From Corynebacterium testudinoris (GTDB lineage Bacteria; Actinomycetota; Actinomycetes; Mycobacteriales; Mycobacteriaceae), in NCBI RefSeq assembly GCF_001021045.1, contig NZ_CP011545.1:1364001-1428000 (forward strand): a stretch of 64,000 nucleotides of DNA, given 5' to 3'. The notes beneath the pieces were generated by a model. It saw nothing but the letters and a program-made list of their open reading frames with translations. It ran no database searches and was not told the DNA's origin. Below are positions 20,373 to 30,149 of the stretch, piece by piece; position 1 is the first letter of the stretch, and each line of letters begins with the position of its first letter. The translations under genes and the position numbers were made by a program.

Positions 20373-23300
20373 ATGGGTATCCAGTCCACGATGGAAAAGG
20401 CCTTCGAGGACACCATCGTCGGCCATCTCGCCTCCCACGGGTGGATCCACGACACCGGCACCACCAACGCCGGCTGGGACAAAGCCCGCGCGCTCTTCGT
20501 CCCGGACGTGGTTCATTGGCTGCAGACCCAGTACCCCGAGGAGTTCCTCAAGGCGGTGCCCGAGGCGCTGACCGGGGTGCAGCGTGGCGTCTACGTCGCG
20601 AAACTCCTCGACCGCCTCGTAGAGATGCTGGATAAGGCACCGATCCTCAACGGCCGGACGAAGAAGGTCCAGCACGGTCTGCTCGGCACCCTACGGGGTG
20701 GTTTCTCGCACTCCCAGCGGGGCCAGATGAAGGCCACCTTCGGGTCCATGGTGGCCTTCTACCCGGAAAACCCCCTGTACACCGGGGCGATTGAAGACGC
20801 GTCCCACAACCGTCTGCGTGTGCTGCGCCAGGTCCCGTTCGATGCCACCGGTACCGACACCCTGGATCTGGTGCTCACCGTCAACGGCATCCCGGTAGCC
20901 ACCCTGGAGCTCAAGACCGACAACACCCAGGCTGTGCGCGACGCCGTCAAGCAGTACAAGGTCGACCGCCAACCGACCAAGAACCGCCCACTCCTCAAAC
21001 CTGGCCGCGCGCTGGTGCACTTCGCGGTATCCAACCAGGAAGCCTGGATGACCACCGCCCTGGACGGGCTGACAACCTTCTTCCTCCCCTTCAACAAGGG
21101 CCACGACGGGCATGCCGGCAACCCCGTCAACCCGCACGGTTCTGACACCTCGTACCTGTGGGAGGAGGTCTTCGAACCGGAGCTGTTCCTACGCATCCTG
21201 CGCGACTACGCCCTATGGGAGCCCTCATCCAAGGGCAACAAGGGCCGGCTGATTTTCCCGCGCTACCACCAGCTCCGCGCCACCGAAAAAGTCATCGACG
21301 ACATCGCCGCCCGAGGGGCCGGCGGGCGCTACCTCATCCAGCACTCCGCCGGGTCCGGCAAAACCAAAACAATCGCCTGGATGGCGCACCGAGCCGGACG
21401 CTTCATCAACGCCTCTGGTCATCCGGTGTTTGATTCGGTCATCGTGGTCACCGACCGCACCGTGCTCGATGACAACATCAAAGAAGGCCTCGACCTGCTC
21501 CGGGCCTCCGAGGGCCTGGTCGTCAACGTCGACAACGAACTCGGCTCCAAGTCCAAGACCCTGGAAGCAGCACTCACGCGCGGGGGGCATATCATCTCCT
21601 GCACCATCCAGACTTTCCCTGCCCTGGCGAAGAGGATGGAACAATCCCCGGCCCTGGCCGGGCGCAACTACTGCGTGATCATGGACGAGGCGCATTCCTC
21701 CCAGCACGGCGAGGCCGCCACCCAGCTACGTGAGATCCTCGTCGATGTTGATGTCCCCGACGATGAGGATATCTCCGCCGACGACGTGCTCCTGGCCATG
21801 GACAAGGCCGTAGCCAACTCCCCGAACTTGAGCTTCATTGCGCTCACGGCCACTCCGAAGGCGAAGACCCTGGCCGCCTACGGCACTCCCGACCCGGACA
21901 ATCCCGACAAGCGGGTGGCGTTTGACACCTATCAGATGAGTCAGGCCATCGAGGAAGGCTTCATCCTCGACGTGCTGGCCAACTACTCCACCTACGCGAT
22001 GTTCGCCCGCATCCGCGATGATCTGGGCCGGGAGGAGACGGTGAACTTCGGCGAAGCCGTCTCCGACATGGTGCGCTTCGTGCGGATCCACCCGACCTCG
22101 ATCGCGCAGAAAGTCGAGGTCACCGTCGAGCACTTCCGCCGCAACGTCATGCACTACCTCCATGGCACCGCCAGGGCCATGGTGGTCGCACCGGACCGGA
22201 TGTCGGCGGCAACGTGGTCGCACAAGATGAACGAGTACATCGCCAAACGCGGCTATGACGATATGACCACCCTGGTGGCGTTTTCCGGTTCACTGACCTA
22301 CGGCCAGGGCGAAGACGCGGTGGAGATCACCGAGGCCTCGATGAACGGGGTACGTGATACCGCCATGTCCTTCCGGGAAAACGATGACGCCAAGGTGCTC
22401 ATCGTGGCGAACAAGTTCCAGACCGGCTTCGACGAACCACGCCTGTGTGCGATGTATGTCGACCGGAAACTCTCCGGCGTGCAGGCCGTGCAGACCCTCT
22501 CCCGGCTCAACCGGGTGTTCCCGGACAAACCGAAACCGATGGTGGTCGACTTCATCAACGATCCGCAGACCATCCTGGAGTCCTTCACCCCGTACTACCA
22601 GGACGCGCACATCGAAGATGACATCCCCGCCAACGCCCTGGCTGATCTCGGGGACCTCCTCGACGCCGCGGCGTTCTACACCCCCGAGGAGCTCGACACC
22701 CTGGCCGATGCCTACATTGCCCGCGCGGATGCCGAGACCCTGCAGGGACTGGTCTCCCCGATCAGGGCCCGGTGGAACACCCACATGCGTGATGCCCGCC
22801 AGAAGCTGGACAAGGAGGCCTACGAGACCGGCAAGTCCTTCCGGACCAACCTCATCAAGTACGCCCACGCCTGGGAGTTCCTCAGCCAGATCGTCGACTT
22901 CCAGGACGCGCTCCTGCATAAACGCGCCATCGTCGCCGCCGTGCTGTCGAAAAACCTCAACCTCGAGCGCCAGGACGACGATGACGACTACACCGTCGGC
23001 ATTGAACTCGTCGGCGTCGCCGTCGAACCGGTCGACGACGCCAAAGACCTGGGTCTGGCCGCCCAGGACATTGACGGCAATCTGGAGTTGCCCGGCTTTG
23101 ATGGACGCCCGGTCGGTGACAACTCGCCGGTGCAGGCCGCCTTCGATGAAGCGGTCGACCAGGTCAACCAGATCCTGGCGGCCGTAGGCCTCGCAGGCTC
23201 CAACGAAGCCACCCGCTCGGCCATCCGTGCCAGCTACGGCATCCTCGTGGAAGACACCACCGTCCAGGCCCTGGCGAGGGAGAATGATCCCTCCCAGGTG

Positions 23301-23477
23301 GCGGGCACTGAGGCTTTCAAGAACAAGGGCTTCGGGGCGATCATCGCCGCAGCCCGACAGTCCACCGAGGTGTACGAGGCGATCACCGCCGATCCGGACA
23401 ACCTGGACACCTTCCTTCAGGCACTCGCGCACATGATCGTCGCCGCGAAAGACGAAGGCGACCGAGCACACGAGTAA
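20373..23477 (+). CDS. hsdR: Type I restriction-modification system, endonuclease/translocase subunit
   Basis: 1034 residues. The N-terminal PD-(D/E)xK nuclease shows as DTLDLVLTVNGIPVATLELK near residue 170-190, the SF2 motor has Walker A HSAGSGKTKT near residue 328, the DEAH box IMDEAHSSQHGE near 435, motif III LTATPK near 490 and the motif VI region QTLSRLNRVFP. The C-terminal helical part binds the methylase core. It starts 2 bp after hsdS, so hsdM-S-R form one operon. No disruption is seen, so restriction should be active. Confidence 0.95.
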   Translation: MGIQSTMEKAFEDTIVGHLASHGWIHDTGTTNAGWDKARALFVPDVVHWLQTQYPEEFLKAVPEALTGVQRGVYVAKLLDRLVEMLDKAPILNGRTKKVQHGLLGTLRGGFSHSQRGQMKATFGSMVAFYPENPLYTGAIEDASHNRLRVLRQVPFDATGTDTLDLVLTVNGIPVATLELKTDNTQAVRDAVKQYKVDRQPTKNRPLLKPGRALVHFAVSNQEAWMTTALDGLTTFFLPFNKGHDGHAGNPVNPHGSDTSYLWEEVFEPELFLRILRDYALWEPSSKGNKGRLIFPRYHQLRATEKVIDDIAARGAGGRYLIQHSAGSGKTKTIAWMAHRAGRFINASGHPVFDSVIVVTDRTVLDDNIKEGLDLLRASEGLVVNVDNELGSKSKTLEAALTRGGHIISCTIQTFPALAKRMEQSPALAGRNYCVIMDEAHSSQHGEAATQLREILVDVDVPDDEDISADDVLLAMDKAVANSPNLSFIALTATPKAKTLAAYGTPDPDNPDKRVAFDTYQMSQAIEEGFILDVLANYSTYAMFARIRDDLGREETVNFGEAVSDMVRFVRIHPTSIAQKVEVTVEHFRRNVMHYLHGTARAMVVAPDRMSAATWSHKMNEYIAKRGYDDMTTLVAFSGSLTYGQGEDAVEITEASMNGVRDTAMSFRENDDAKVLIVANKFQTGFDEPRLCAMYVDRKLSGVQAVQTLSRLNRVFPDKPKPMVVDFINDPQTILESFTPYYQDAHIEDDIPANALADLGDLLDAAAFYTPEELDTLADAYIARADAETLQGLVSPIRARWNTHMRDARQKLDKEAYETGKSFRTNLIKYAHAWEFLSQIVDFQDALLHKRAIVAAVLSKNLNLERQDDDDDYTVGIELVGVAVEPVDDAKDLGLAAQDIDGNLELPGFDGRPVGDNSPVQAAFDEAVDQVNQILAAVGLAGSNEATRSAIRASYGILVEDTTVQALARENDPSQVAGTEAFKNKGFGAIIAAARQSTEVYEAITADPDNLDTFLQALAHMIVAAKDEGDRAHE

Positions 23478-23651
23478 CCTACGTCGATTCCTCCCCCAGG
23501 TCGCCGGATGGCACTGCGGCATCGGTGACCTGCGAGAGGAGCGCAGCACGACAGGGAGGACTTAGGGTTTGCGCAGCAGGATAGCTCGTGGTGGGGACAG
23601 CACCATCTGAACAAAGTACATAGTGTTGCTCCTCCAAGTTTCTTGATCTGC

Positions 23652-25166
23652 TTACATGTCCGGTGAGTAATGATCACTACTTACCGTCTCCCATTCGTGA
23701 GCATGCGTGAAGTCCAGAGAGCCACTCCGGGCGTTTGCCTTCTCCCCTGGCAGGGCTGGATCCACGAGGTTGAGCAGCGACCGGCCTTGAGTGTGCTGTT
23801 TGGACGACTCATCGACAATCCATCCGTGCTCATCGACAGTGCTTGGCTGAGGTGAGCTCGGGTGGGCCTCAATCCCCTCCTCAACCATGTAGGTCGTAGG
23901 GTTGAGCGCGAGACTGAACCCGGGGACGCGGCCCTTCGCCGCGAGCCGTGCCTCATAGGCTGCCTGCGCTTGCCGCTCAGCAGCTGAGGAGTTGAAGTGC
24001 GCAATCTGCTGGTTGACGGCCGCTAGCTCCTGGCGCGCGTCGGACAGCTCCTGGAGCCGGGGGTAAGGGCTGGCGGCAGGCTGGTTCTCCAGAGTGTCGA
24101 TAGTGCTCCGAATCTTCTCGAGATCGGCTCCCGCCCACTGAGCACGGGTGATGATTGAGCTGACGCCTCCTTCCAGGCGCGCGAGGACTCCGGAGCGCTT
24201 CTGGGAGAGGGTCTTTTCTTCTTCCTCGGTGCGGTGGAGATCGTCGCGGACGATATTTTCGGCCACGCCGTCCGGGTGGGTCCCGGTGGGAGTGGAGAGA
24301 ATCAGGGCGGAGTGCTCGTAGGAATACCTCGCCTTCATCTCCACGCCACCGATGTTGGCGACCGGCACAGGCTCGATCTGCCGGTCGCGGGCGATTTGAG
24401 CCAGTGCAGCAGTGAGAGCGGCCGTGGCATCCGTGCGTTTGCGGTAGGTGGAGCCGGCGATAGTCCAAGTGCGCTGCTCGACCTCAGCATCGACCCATTC
24501 CTGAGCCTGCGGAGTCAGAGCGTTGAGCCGAGCGGCCAGGGCCTGCTGCTGCGGGAGCATCATCTTGGCGTTCGCGAGCTCGCGAGCATTGGAAGTTCTC
24601 ATCGCTTCGTGTTCCATTTCGCCTGATTCGAGGTCGGCTACAGCTCGCTGCAGTTCCATCTGGCGAACGAACGCGGGGTTTCCGGTGGCGATGGCTTTGT
24701 GATGCGCCATCGCGTCTCCGCTTCCCTCCAGTGGCTCCATGTCGCGCAGCTCCTGGTCTGCTCGGTAGAACTGCTCGATGAATTTCGCCTTGCGGCTGAC
24801 CGTGCCCCAGGAGAAAGCGTCATGCGTGCCAGAGCCGATGTAGACCGCCTCGAACAAGTCTCCGTTCTGGTTGCCTTGGCGTAGCCCTCGTCCAAGGCGC
24901 TGTTCGAGGTCTGCCGGCCTCCAGGGGACATCAGCGTGGTGGATGCCGACACAACGTGCCTGGATATTCGCCCCGGTGCCCAGTTTCTCGGTGTTGCCGA
25001 TCAGGACGTCCACCTGACCGTTGTTGCAGTCGTCAAACAGCTGAAGGCGACGGTCGTCCCAGTCATGAATGAAGCGGATACGTTCGCGATCCATTCCTCG
25101 TGCCACCAGATCATCCCGTATCGCGTCGTAGACGTTGAATCTGTCTGGCTCTGGCTTGGGCACTCC
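23652..25166 (-). pseudogene. C-terminal part of a large SNF2-type helicase/methylase of a mobile element, cut by IS6 copy 2
   Basis: About 500 residues remain. The first part has helicase motifs V and VI: VDVLIGNTEKLGTGANIQ and RPADLEQRLGRGLRQGNQ, then a long region rich in coiled coil (EEEEKTLSQKRSGVLARLEGG, LQELSDARQELAAVNQQI). This is the C-terminus of the very large helicase or methylase-helicase proteins carried on conjugative plasmids and ICEs. The upstream part, with Walker A and DEAH, is missing: IS6 copy 2 begins at 25167 and the frame runs on into its antisense strand. It is probably a relic of the conjugative backbone. Confidence 0.8.
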
Positions 25167-26009
25167 GGTGCTGTTGCAAAGTTCGGGCGACAGGAAGACC
25201 TGCGTGAAATAATCACAGCCATGGGCATCTTCTCCGGTCGTCATTTCCCCCGTGACATCATCCTGTGGGCGGTCCGGTGGTACTGCCGCTACGGGCTCAG
25301 CTACCGCGATCTGGAAGAAATGATGACCGAACGCGGCGTACCGGTCGATCACAGCACCATCTACCGCTGGGTCCAGAAATATGCTCCTGAGCTGGACAAG
25401 CAGACCCGGTGGTACCGACAAGTCCCGGATTGGCAGGCCCGGTCCTGGCGGGTGGACGAGACCTATATCCGGGTCGGGGGAAAGTGGTGCTACCTCTATC
25501 GGGCCATCACCGCGGGCGGGCATACCCTGGATTTTTACCTGTCCCCAAAGCGTAACGTCGCCGCAGCGAAGCGTTTCCTGGCCAAGACCCTGAGGTCGAA
25601 CACGATAACCGGGTTCCCGCGGGTGATCAACACCGATAAAGCACCCTCCCTGGCCAGGGCAATCGCCGAGTTGAAGTCAGAGGGAATCTGCCCGCAGACC
25701 GTGGAACACCGGCAGGTGAAATACCTCAATAACGTCATTGAAGGAGATCATGGGCGGCTGAAACGGATCCTCGGACCGAAGGGGGCGTTCAAAAACCGGA
25801 CCTCGGCGTACCGGACGTTGAAAGGGATGGAAGCGATGCACTCATTACGGAAAGGCCAGGGCGCGATGTTTGCCTACGGGCAACCGAACCCGGATGCGGT
25901 GATCGTCAGCCGGGTGTTCGAGGCTGCCTGAGAACGCCGACCCGCAGCGAGCATCAGAGGATGAAGACTGGGTCGTCACGGCTCTCCGCCTGAAGTTTGC
26001 AACAGCACC
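25167..26009 (+). mobile_element. IS6-family element, IS1628-like, copy 2
   Basis: 843 bp from ggtgctgttgcaaag at the left to the inverse ending gcaacagcacc at the right. It interrupts the large helicase on the left and ends 8 bp before a small zinc-ribbon gene on the right. Flanking 8-mers (ggcactcc, cgttcact) do not match. Nearly identical to copy 4. Confidence 0.93.
25221..25931 (+). CDS. IS6-family transposase (IS1628-like), copy 2
   Basis: 236 residues starting at MGIFSGRHFPRD, with the DDE residues in VDETYIRVGGKW, INTDKAPS and VIEGDHGRLKR, and the C-terminus SRVFEAA. Intact. It differs from the copy at 38925 at only three or so positions (D/E at residue 12, Q/R before ARSWR, V/G near the end). 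IS6 transposases form cointegrates by replicative transposition, which explains deletions that end precisely at the element border. Confidence 0.95.
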   Translation: MGIFSGRHFPRDIILWAVRWYCRYGLSYRDLEEMMTERGVPVDHSTIYRWVQKYAPELDKQTRWYRQVPDWQARSWRVDETYIRVGGKWCYLYRAITAGGHTLDFYLSPKRNVAAAKRFLAKTLRSNTITGFPRVINTDKAPSLARAIAELKSEGICPQTVEHRQVKYLNNVIEGDHGRLKRILGPKGAFKNRTSAYRTLKGMEAMHSLRKGQGAMFAYGQPNPDAVIVSRVFEAA

Positions 26010-26016
26010 CGTTCAC

Positions 26017-26208
26017 TCAATAATTGATTGGATCGGCCCCTCCGAAATAGTCTTCGGGAGAATTAAAAATATTATCTCTCGAGATGCTATTCTTATGGCC
26101 ACAGTGTTGGCATTTCCACGTGTATTTGTTGTCATCAAACCCCACCTGAGAATTTAGGTGTTCATTACAACGATCGCAGAACCAGTCTACGTCTGGAAAT
26201 CTACCCAT
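26017..26208 (-). CDS. Small zinc-ribbon protein
   Basis: 63 residues with two CxxC pairs (CDRCN near residue 11 and CQHCG near residue 34), the spacing of a zinc ribbon. The rest is polar. A strong purine-rich ribosome site (AGGAAGAGGA) precedes the ATG at 26208. Small zinc-ribbon proteins of this sort are common on actinobacterial mobile elements; no function can be given. The stop codon lies 8 bp from the edge of IS6 copy 2, so the gene seems complete. Confidence 0.7.
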   Translation of the reverse strand: MGRFPDVDWFCDRCNEHLNSQVGFDDNKYTWKCQHCGHKNSISRDNIFNSPEDYFGGADPINY

Positions 26209-26717
26209 GATTGATTCCTCTTCCTTTACTCGGGCTAATCATCATTGTCCTCTTTATTACACCATCCGGTCAGTAATCGATGGGCACTAAGCTGACAATG
26301 TTAGAAGTGCCGGGCACAAGGGCCCGACTTCCGGAAAGTAGCATCACGGGGTTCAGGAACCTCGACCACTACATATTGCGGTCCTTGATCCACTCCGGAC
26401 AGCTGCACACCAGGATCAACGCACTCTAAATCCGGAAGGACCAGATTGCCTTTCCCAGCATCCTGCTGGTTTCAAGGTGTCTACCAAACGGGGGTCAGGT
26501 CCCGAACGTCACAGCACCACGGTGGCACTATCGAAAGGGAAGCTACGGCGGTCAAGTCAATCGTGGACGAGCGGACATCGATCGCCATGGTCATGGACAA
26601 CCCCGGTATCGCTCGCTTCACTACACGGGTCTCGCGTGGCCATCTGCTCCGCCAGACGGGCTGGGGTGACGAAGCCGGCACTACCGAGCAAGGCCGAACG
26701 TGACGTGCGGTCCGTAT
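26209..26717. other. Gene-poor stretch between two small zinc-binding-protein genes
   Basis: No convincing gene is seen. A short open frame at 26446-26703 (plus) lacks a ribosome site and has no recognisable motif. A GC-rich motif gggcccgac-ttccgg at about 26325 recurs in variant form near 27018 and 27113. The segment looks like decayed mobile DNA. Confidence 0.4.
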
Positions 26718-26945
26718 TTAGTCGTCGCCGCAGAGCGCACAGGCGCCGGTTCCGTCGCATGCCGGGCAGTCCGGATCAGCACTGTAGCGCCCTTCTTCTT
26801 CATCCCACCGTTCAAAGTTGATTTCCGAAATGCTGTATCCGTCAGGATCGTGGTCGCGACCGATCATGCACCGGCAAGGTTCGTCGTATTGTGACCCCGG
26901 ACCGTTCTCACGCCGGATTACATAGTGGCTAGGACCTGTAGGCAT
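26718..26945 (-). CDS. Small hypothetical protein with cysteine-rich C-terminus
   Basis: 75 residues beginning MPTGPSHYVIRRENG, preceded by a good ribosome site (AGAGGAAG) at the usual distance. The C-terminal CPACDGTGACALC is a DnaJ-type CxxCxG-like zinc motif, with a further CRC earlier. The open frame extends 19 codons further upstream, but the ribosome site decides for 26945. No known function; a metal-binding role is inference. Confidence 0.6.
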   Translation of the reverse strand: MPTGPSHYVIRRENGPGSQYDEPCRCMIGRDHDPDGYSISEINFERWDEEEGRYSADPDCPACDGTGACALCGDD

Positions 26946-27130
26946 CGTGTTCTTCCTCTCGGGTGGCTGACGGGTATCCAGAAAACTACTTCTGGTCGTC
27001 ATGTATTTAATGGTACTGATGGGCCCGACCCCGGTAGCGAGTTCTTTGCCGCGCAGAACCGATTATGCGTGACACATCACAGCCCGTCGGAAAGCGTGAG
27101 CAATAGAGACTGGGCCCGACCCCCGGAAAT

Positions 27131-27520
27131 GTGGACAACAACCTCGGCATCATCGTGCTGACCAACCTTCGCGTGATCATCAAGGACCGCAAACTCATGG
27201 GCAGTGACATGAAGGAGATCACTCCCTCCTCCATCACGTCCCTGTCGACGGGAAAGAAGATGACCGGGGAAACTGTGAAGATGACGGTGTCCGGCAGTGA
27301 TCTGGAGATCACTGCACTGCCGCATGGCCGGGGGACGGAGCTGGCGAACCTGCTCCGTCAGGCCATGAACGGGACCACGCTTCCTGCGCCAACTGCTGCT
27401 CCGGTGGAACCTGCTGCTGACCTGATTGCCCAGGTCGAGAAGCTAGCTGAGCTTCCTGCCGCAGGGATCTTCAACGACGATGAGTTCGCGCAGGCCAAGG
27501 CGAAAGCACTGGGAATCTAG
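27131..27520 (+). pseudogene. Truncated PH-domain / SHOCT-type protein
   Basis: 129 residues from a GTG. The first part (NLGIIVLTNLRVIIKDRKLMGSDMKEITPSSITSL) is the second half of a bacterial PH domain of the YvbH/bPH type, and the last 40 residues (LIAQVEKLAELPAAGIFNDDEFAQAKAKALG) form a SHOCT motif. Complete relatives have about 50-100 more N-terminal residues, including the first PH strands; here an in-frame stop lies eight codons upstream and there is no ribosome site. The 5' part was therefore lost, possibly at the gggcccgaccc sequence near 27113. Confidence 0.65.
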
Positions 27521-27687
27521 GACCTATTTCCACTGATACCTCAGTGCCCCGTGTGCGTCGAAGAAGGCCGCATCCCACACTGAGACGGGAGTAGTCAGCT
27601 CGGTGGGTTGCTGCCTACGTCAGGGACGGTAATTCCTTACGGCGGATAGGGTGGAGTCCCCCTGCGGATTCCCGATCGACACCTGGG

Positions 27688-28369
27688 ATGATGGAAGTTA
27701 TGGCCGTAGAATATAGTGCGATGTCGTTTACCCAGCAAGGCATGCCGACCCACCAGCAGTTGGTGGTTCCGGTGATTCGAGCAGTAGTTGAGCTGGGTGG
27801 ATCAGCCAAGGCCAGGGAGATCACCGACCAGGTCCTGGAGCACTATCCGGATGCTGAGCGTCTTCTTCAGATGACGTATCCGAACAGGCCGGAAAAGTCG
27901 GTTCTGACCGACCGCATCGCGTGGGGAAGGTCTACAGCCAAGCTCATCGGAGCTCTCGAGCAGCCATCGACGGGGATGTACCTGACCACCGACCTGGGTG
28001 AGGAACTGCTCGGTTTACAAGAAGAGGAGGCCCTTCGTCGGATCCGTGATCTCGACCGGGAGTACTCCCGTCAGCAGCGCAGGAAGAAGGCAGAAAAGGC
28101 GGCGACTCCTGATGTCAGCGAAGTCGACGAAGAGGAGCCGTCAGCAGAGGTTCTCGCAGAGACTGATGCCGAAGACGATGATTCCGGTGCCGTCTGGAAG
28201 GTCCAGCTCTTGGATCGTCTCCACCGCCTCACCCCGGAAGGGTTCGAGAAGTTCGTGCTCTATCTGCTGCGCCGCTATGGCCTTGAGCTCACCCATATCG
28301 GTGGCAGCGGGGATGAAGGTATCGACGGGATAGGTACCGCACCCTTGAGCCCTGTGCTGTCGTCCCGAG
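27688..28369 (+). pseudogene. mrr: Mrr-type restriction endonuclease, cut in the catalytic domain by IS6 copy 3
   Basis: The N-terminal winged-helix Mrr domain is complete (MPTHQQLVVPVIRAVVELGGSAKAREITDQVL, then an acidic linker). The catalytic domain begins with LHRLTPEGFEKFVLYLLRRYGLELTHIGGSGDEGIDG, containing the conserved FE and GxDGGiDg-like acidic motif. It then runs into the IS6 end at 28370, and the frame closes at 28425 with IS-derived residues. The QxK part of the nuclease site is missing. Intact Mrr cuts methylated foreign DNA; this one should be inactive. Confidence 0.85.
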
Positions 28370-29213
28370 GGTGCTGTTGCAAACTTCAGGCGGAGAGCCG
28401 TGACGACCCAGTCTTCATCCTCTGATGCTCGCTGCGGGTCGGCGTTCTCAGGCAGCCTCGAACACCCGGCTGACGATCACCGCATCCGGATTCGGTTGCC
28501 CGTAGGCAAACATCGCGCCCTGGCCTTTCCGTAATGAGTGCATCGCTTCCATCCCTTTCAACGTCCGGTACGCCGAGGTCCGGTTTTTGAACGCCCCCTT
28601 CGGTCCGAGGATCCGTTTCAGCCGCCCATGATCTCCTTCAATGACGTTATTGAGGTATTTCACCTGCCGGTGTTCCACGGTCTGCGGACAGATTCCCTCT
28701 GACTTCAACTCGGCGATTGCCCTGGCCAGGGAGGGTGCTTTATCGGTGTTGATCACCCGCGGGAACCCGGTTATCGTGTTCGACCTCAGGGTCTTGGCCA
28801 GGAAACGCTTCGCTGCGGCGACGTTACGCTTTGGGGACAGGTAAAAATCCAGGGTATGCCCGCCCGCGGTGATGGCCCGATAGAGGTAGCACCACTTTCC
28901 CCCGACCCGGATATAGGTCTCGTCCACCCGCCAGGACCGGGCCTGCCAATCCGGGACTTGTCGGTACCACCGGGTCTGCTTGTCCAGCTCAGGAGCATAT
29001 TTCTGGACCCAGCGGTAGATGGTGCTGTGATCGACCGGTACGCCGCGCTGAAGTCATCATTTCTTCCAGATCGCGGTAGCTCACCCCGTAGCGGCAGTAC
29101 CACCGCACCGCCCACAGGATGATTTCACGGGGGAAATGACGACCGGAGAAGATGCCCATGGCTGTGATTATTTCACGCAGGTCTTTCTACTGCCCCAACT
29201 TTGCAACAGCACC
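28370..29213 (-). mobile_element. IS6-family element, IS1628-like, copy 3 (inactivated)
   Basis: 844 bp between ggtgctgttgcaaac at the left and the inverse ending gcaacagcacc at the right, in the orientation opposite to copies 2 and 4. One base longer than those copies because of an insertion inside the transposase gene. Flanking 8-mers gtcccgag and cgtcagct differ. Confidence 0.92.
28448..29159 (-). pseudogene. IS6-family transposase (IS1628-like), copy 3, frameshifted
   Basis: The sequence is nearly identical to copy 2 from VDETYIRVGGKW to the C-terminus, but at about 29048-29056 the bases encoding MMTERG carry a one-base insertion with neighbouring changes (gatgacttcagcg instead of gatgaccgaacg). 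This breaks the frame after about 35 residues. The downstream part stays open from 28927. The element could still move if an intact copy supplies transposase. Confidence 0.85.
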
Positions 29214-29324
29214 CGTCAGCTGTGGGTCGGACTGCCCGTCGGCGTAACGTCGCGCACGAACAGGAAGAGCCGCACCCCCGTCGGAAGCGGGGCCCGCAGC
29301 TCAGCAGGTCAGGAACACCCGTCG

Positions 29325-30059
29325 TCAGACATCAACGAAAGCGTCCTTTTCCTGATCGAACCTGGTGACGTCGCCCTTGCCGATGTCATAGTGGTAGCTC
29401 TCGAGCACGAGCTCTCCGGCGTTGACCCGATCGGCGATGTAGCTGTGCGACATCAGGTTCTCGATCTGTGCCGCGGCGTTGGCCTGTTCGAGCCTGCGGG
29501 AGAAGTCCTCGGCGGCATGATCGCCGCCCATGCTCGCGAGCACGTCCTCGGATCTGATGAGCCAATCGTGGGTGGCCGGCAGCTCAGTCCTGTAATCGCC
29601 GAGGTGCTGGAGTGCCGCCATCCCGCCACAGTTGGAGTGAGCGATCACTGCGATGGCGGACACCCCGAGGTGGACTACCGCGTACTCCACCGGGGCGAGC
29701 GCGCCCGGGTCGGGATTGTCGGCGTGGGGGATGATGTTGGCGATGTTGCGTAGATGGAACAGATCGCCTGGTTGTGCGGAGAGCAGGGTCTCGGTGTCGA
29801 TGCGGGAGTCCGAGCACGTTACAACGAGGGTGTGCGGCGACTGCGACTCGGCCAGGTTCTCGTAGAGGTCCCGGTCATCCGGGTAGGTAGCGTCCTCGAA
29901 GTTGTTGATTCCGTCAATGACCGCGTCACCGGTGCCGGCAGTCATTTTCGGGGATTCGGTGGAGCAGGCGCTGCTGACTACGGCGGTGGCGGTTGCTCCG
30001 GCCCCGAGGCCGAGCACCTGCAGGAGCTGACGACGGTTGTAGCGATTCGATCCAAGCAT
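29325..30059 (-). CDS. Beta-carbonic anhydrase with Tat-type lipoprotein signal
   Basis: About 244 residues. The N-terminus MLGSNRYNRRQLLQVLGLGAG has twin arginines and a hydrophobic stretch, ending in the lipobox VSSAC, so the protein is probably exported folded and lipid-anchored. The catalytic domain has the beta-class zinc site CSDSRID near residue 82 and HSNCGG near residue 141, with Asp/Arg of the dyad. Reaction: CO2 plus water to bicarbonate. The start at 30059 is set by a GGAG ribosome site; the frame extends seven codons upstream. It sits between IS6 copy 3 and a solo IS6 end. Confidence 0.9.
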   Translation of the reverse strand: MLGSNRYNRRQLLQVLGLGAGATATAVVSSACSTESPKMTAGTGDAVIDGINNFEDATYPDDRDLYENLAESQSPHTLVVTCSDSRIDTETLLSAQPGDLFHLRNIANIIPHADNPDPGALAPVEYAVVHLGVSAIAVIAHSNCGGMAALQHLGDYRTELPATHDWLIRSEDVLASMGGDHAAEDFSRRLEQANAAAQIENLMSHSYIADRVNAGELVLESYHYDIGKGDVTRFDQEKDAFVDV

Positions 30060-30149
30060 GGCGAAACTCCGTTTTCTCATCGCGGTTCATCAATTCCGGG
30101 TCCGGGAAGTACCTTTATTATAGTGTAAGAGCCAAACAATTCGTTCGAA

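Noticed and set aside
22290..23549. 419-codon minus-strand frame
   Set aside because: Shadow of hsdR; no ribosome site and no protein-like pattern.
24936..25220. N-terminal extension of the copy 2 transposase frame
   Set aside because: This part is antisense to the truncated helicase and outside the IS; the transposase starts at 25221.
26446..26703. 85-codon plus-strand frame as a gene
   Set aside because: No ribosome site, no recognisable motif, and a second overlapping frame is equally open; treated as decayed DNA.
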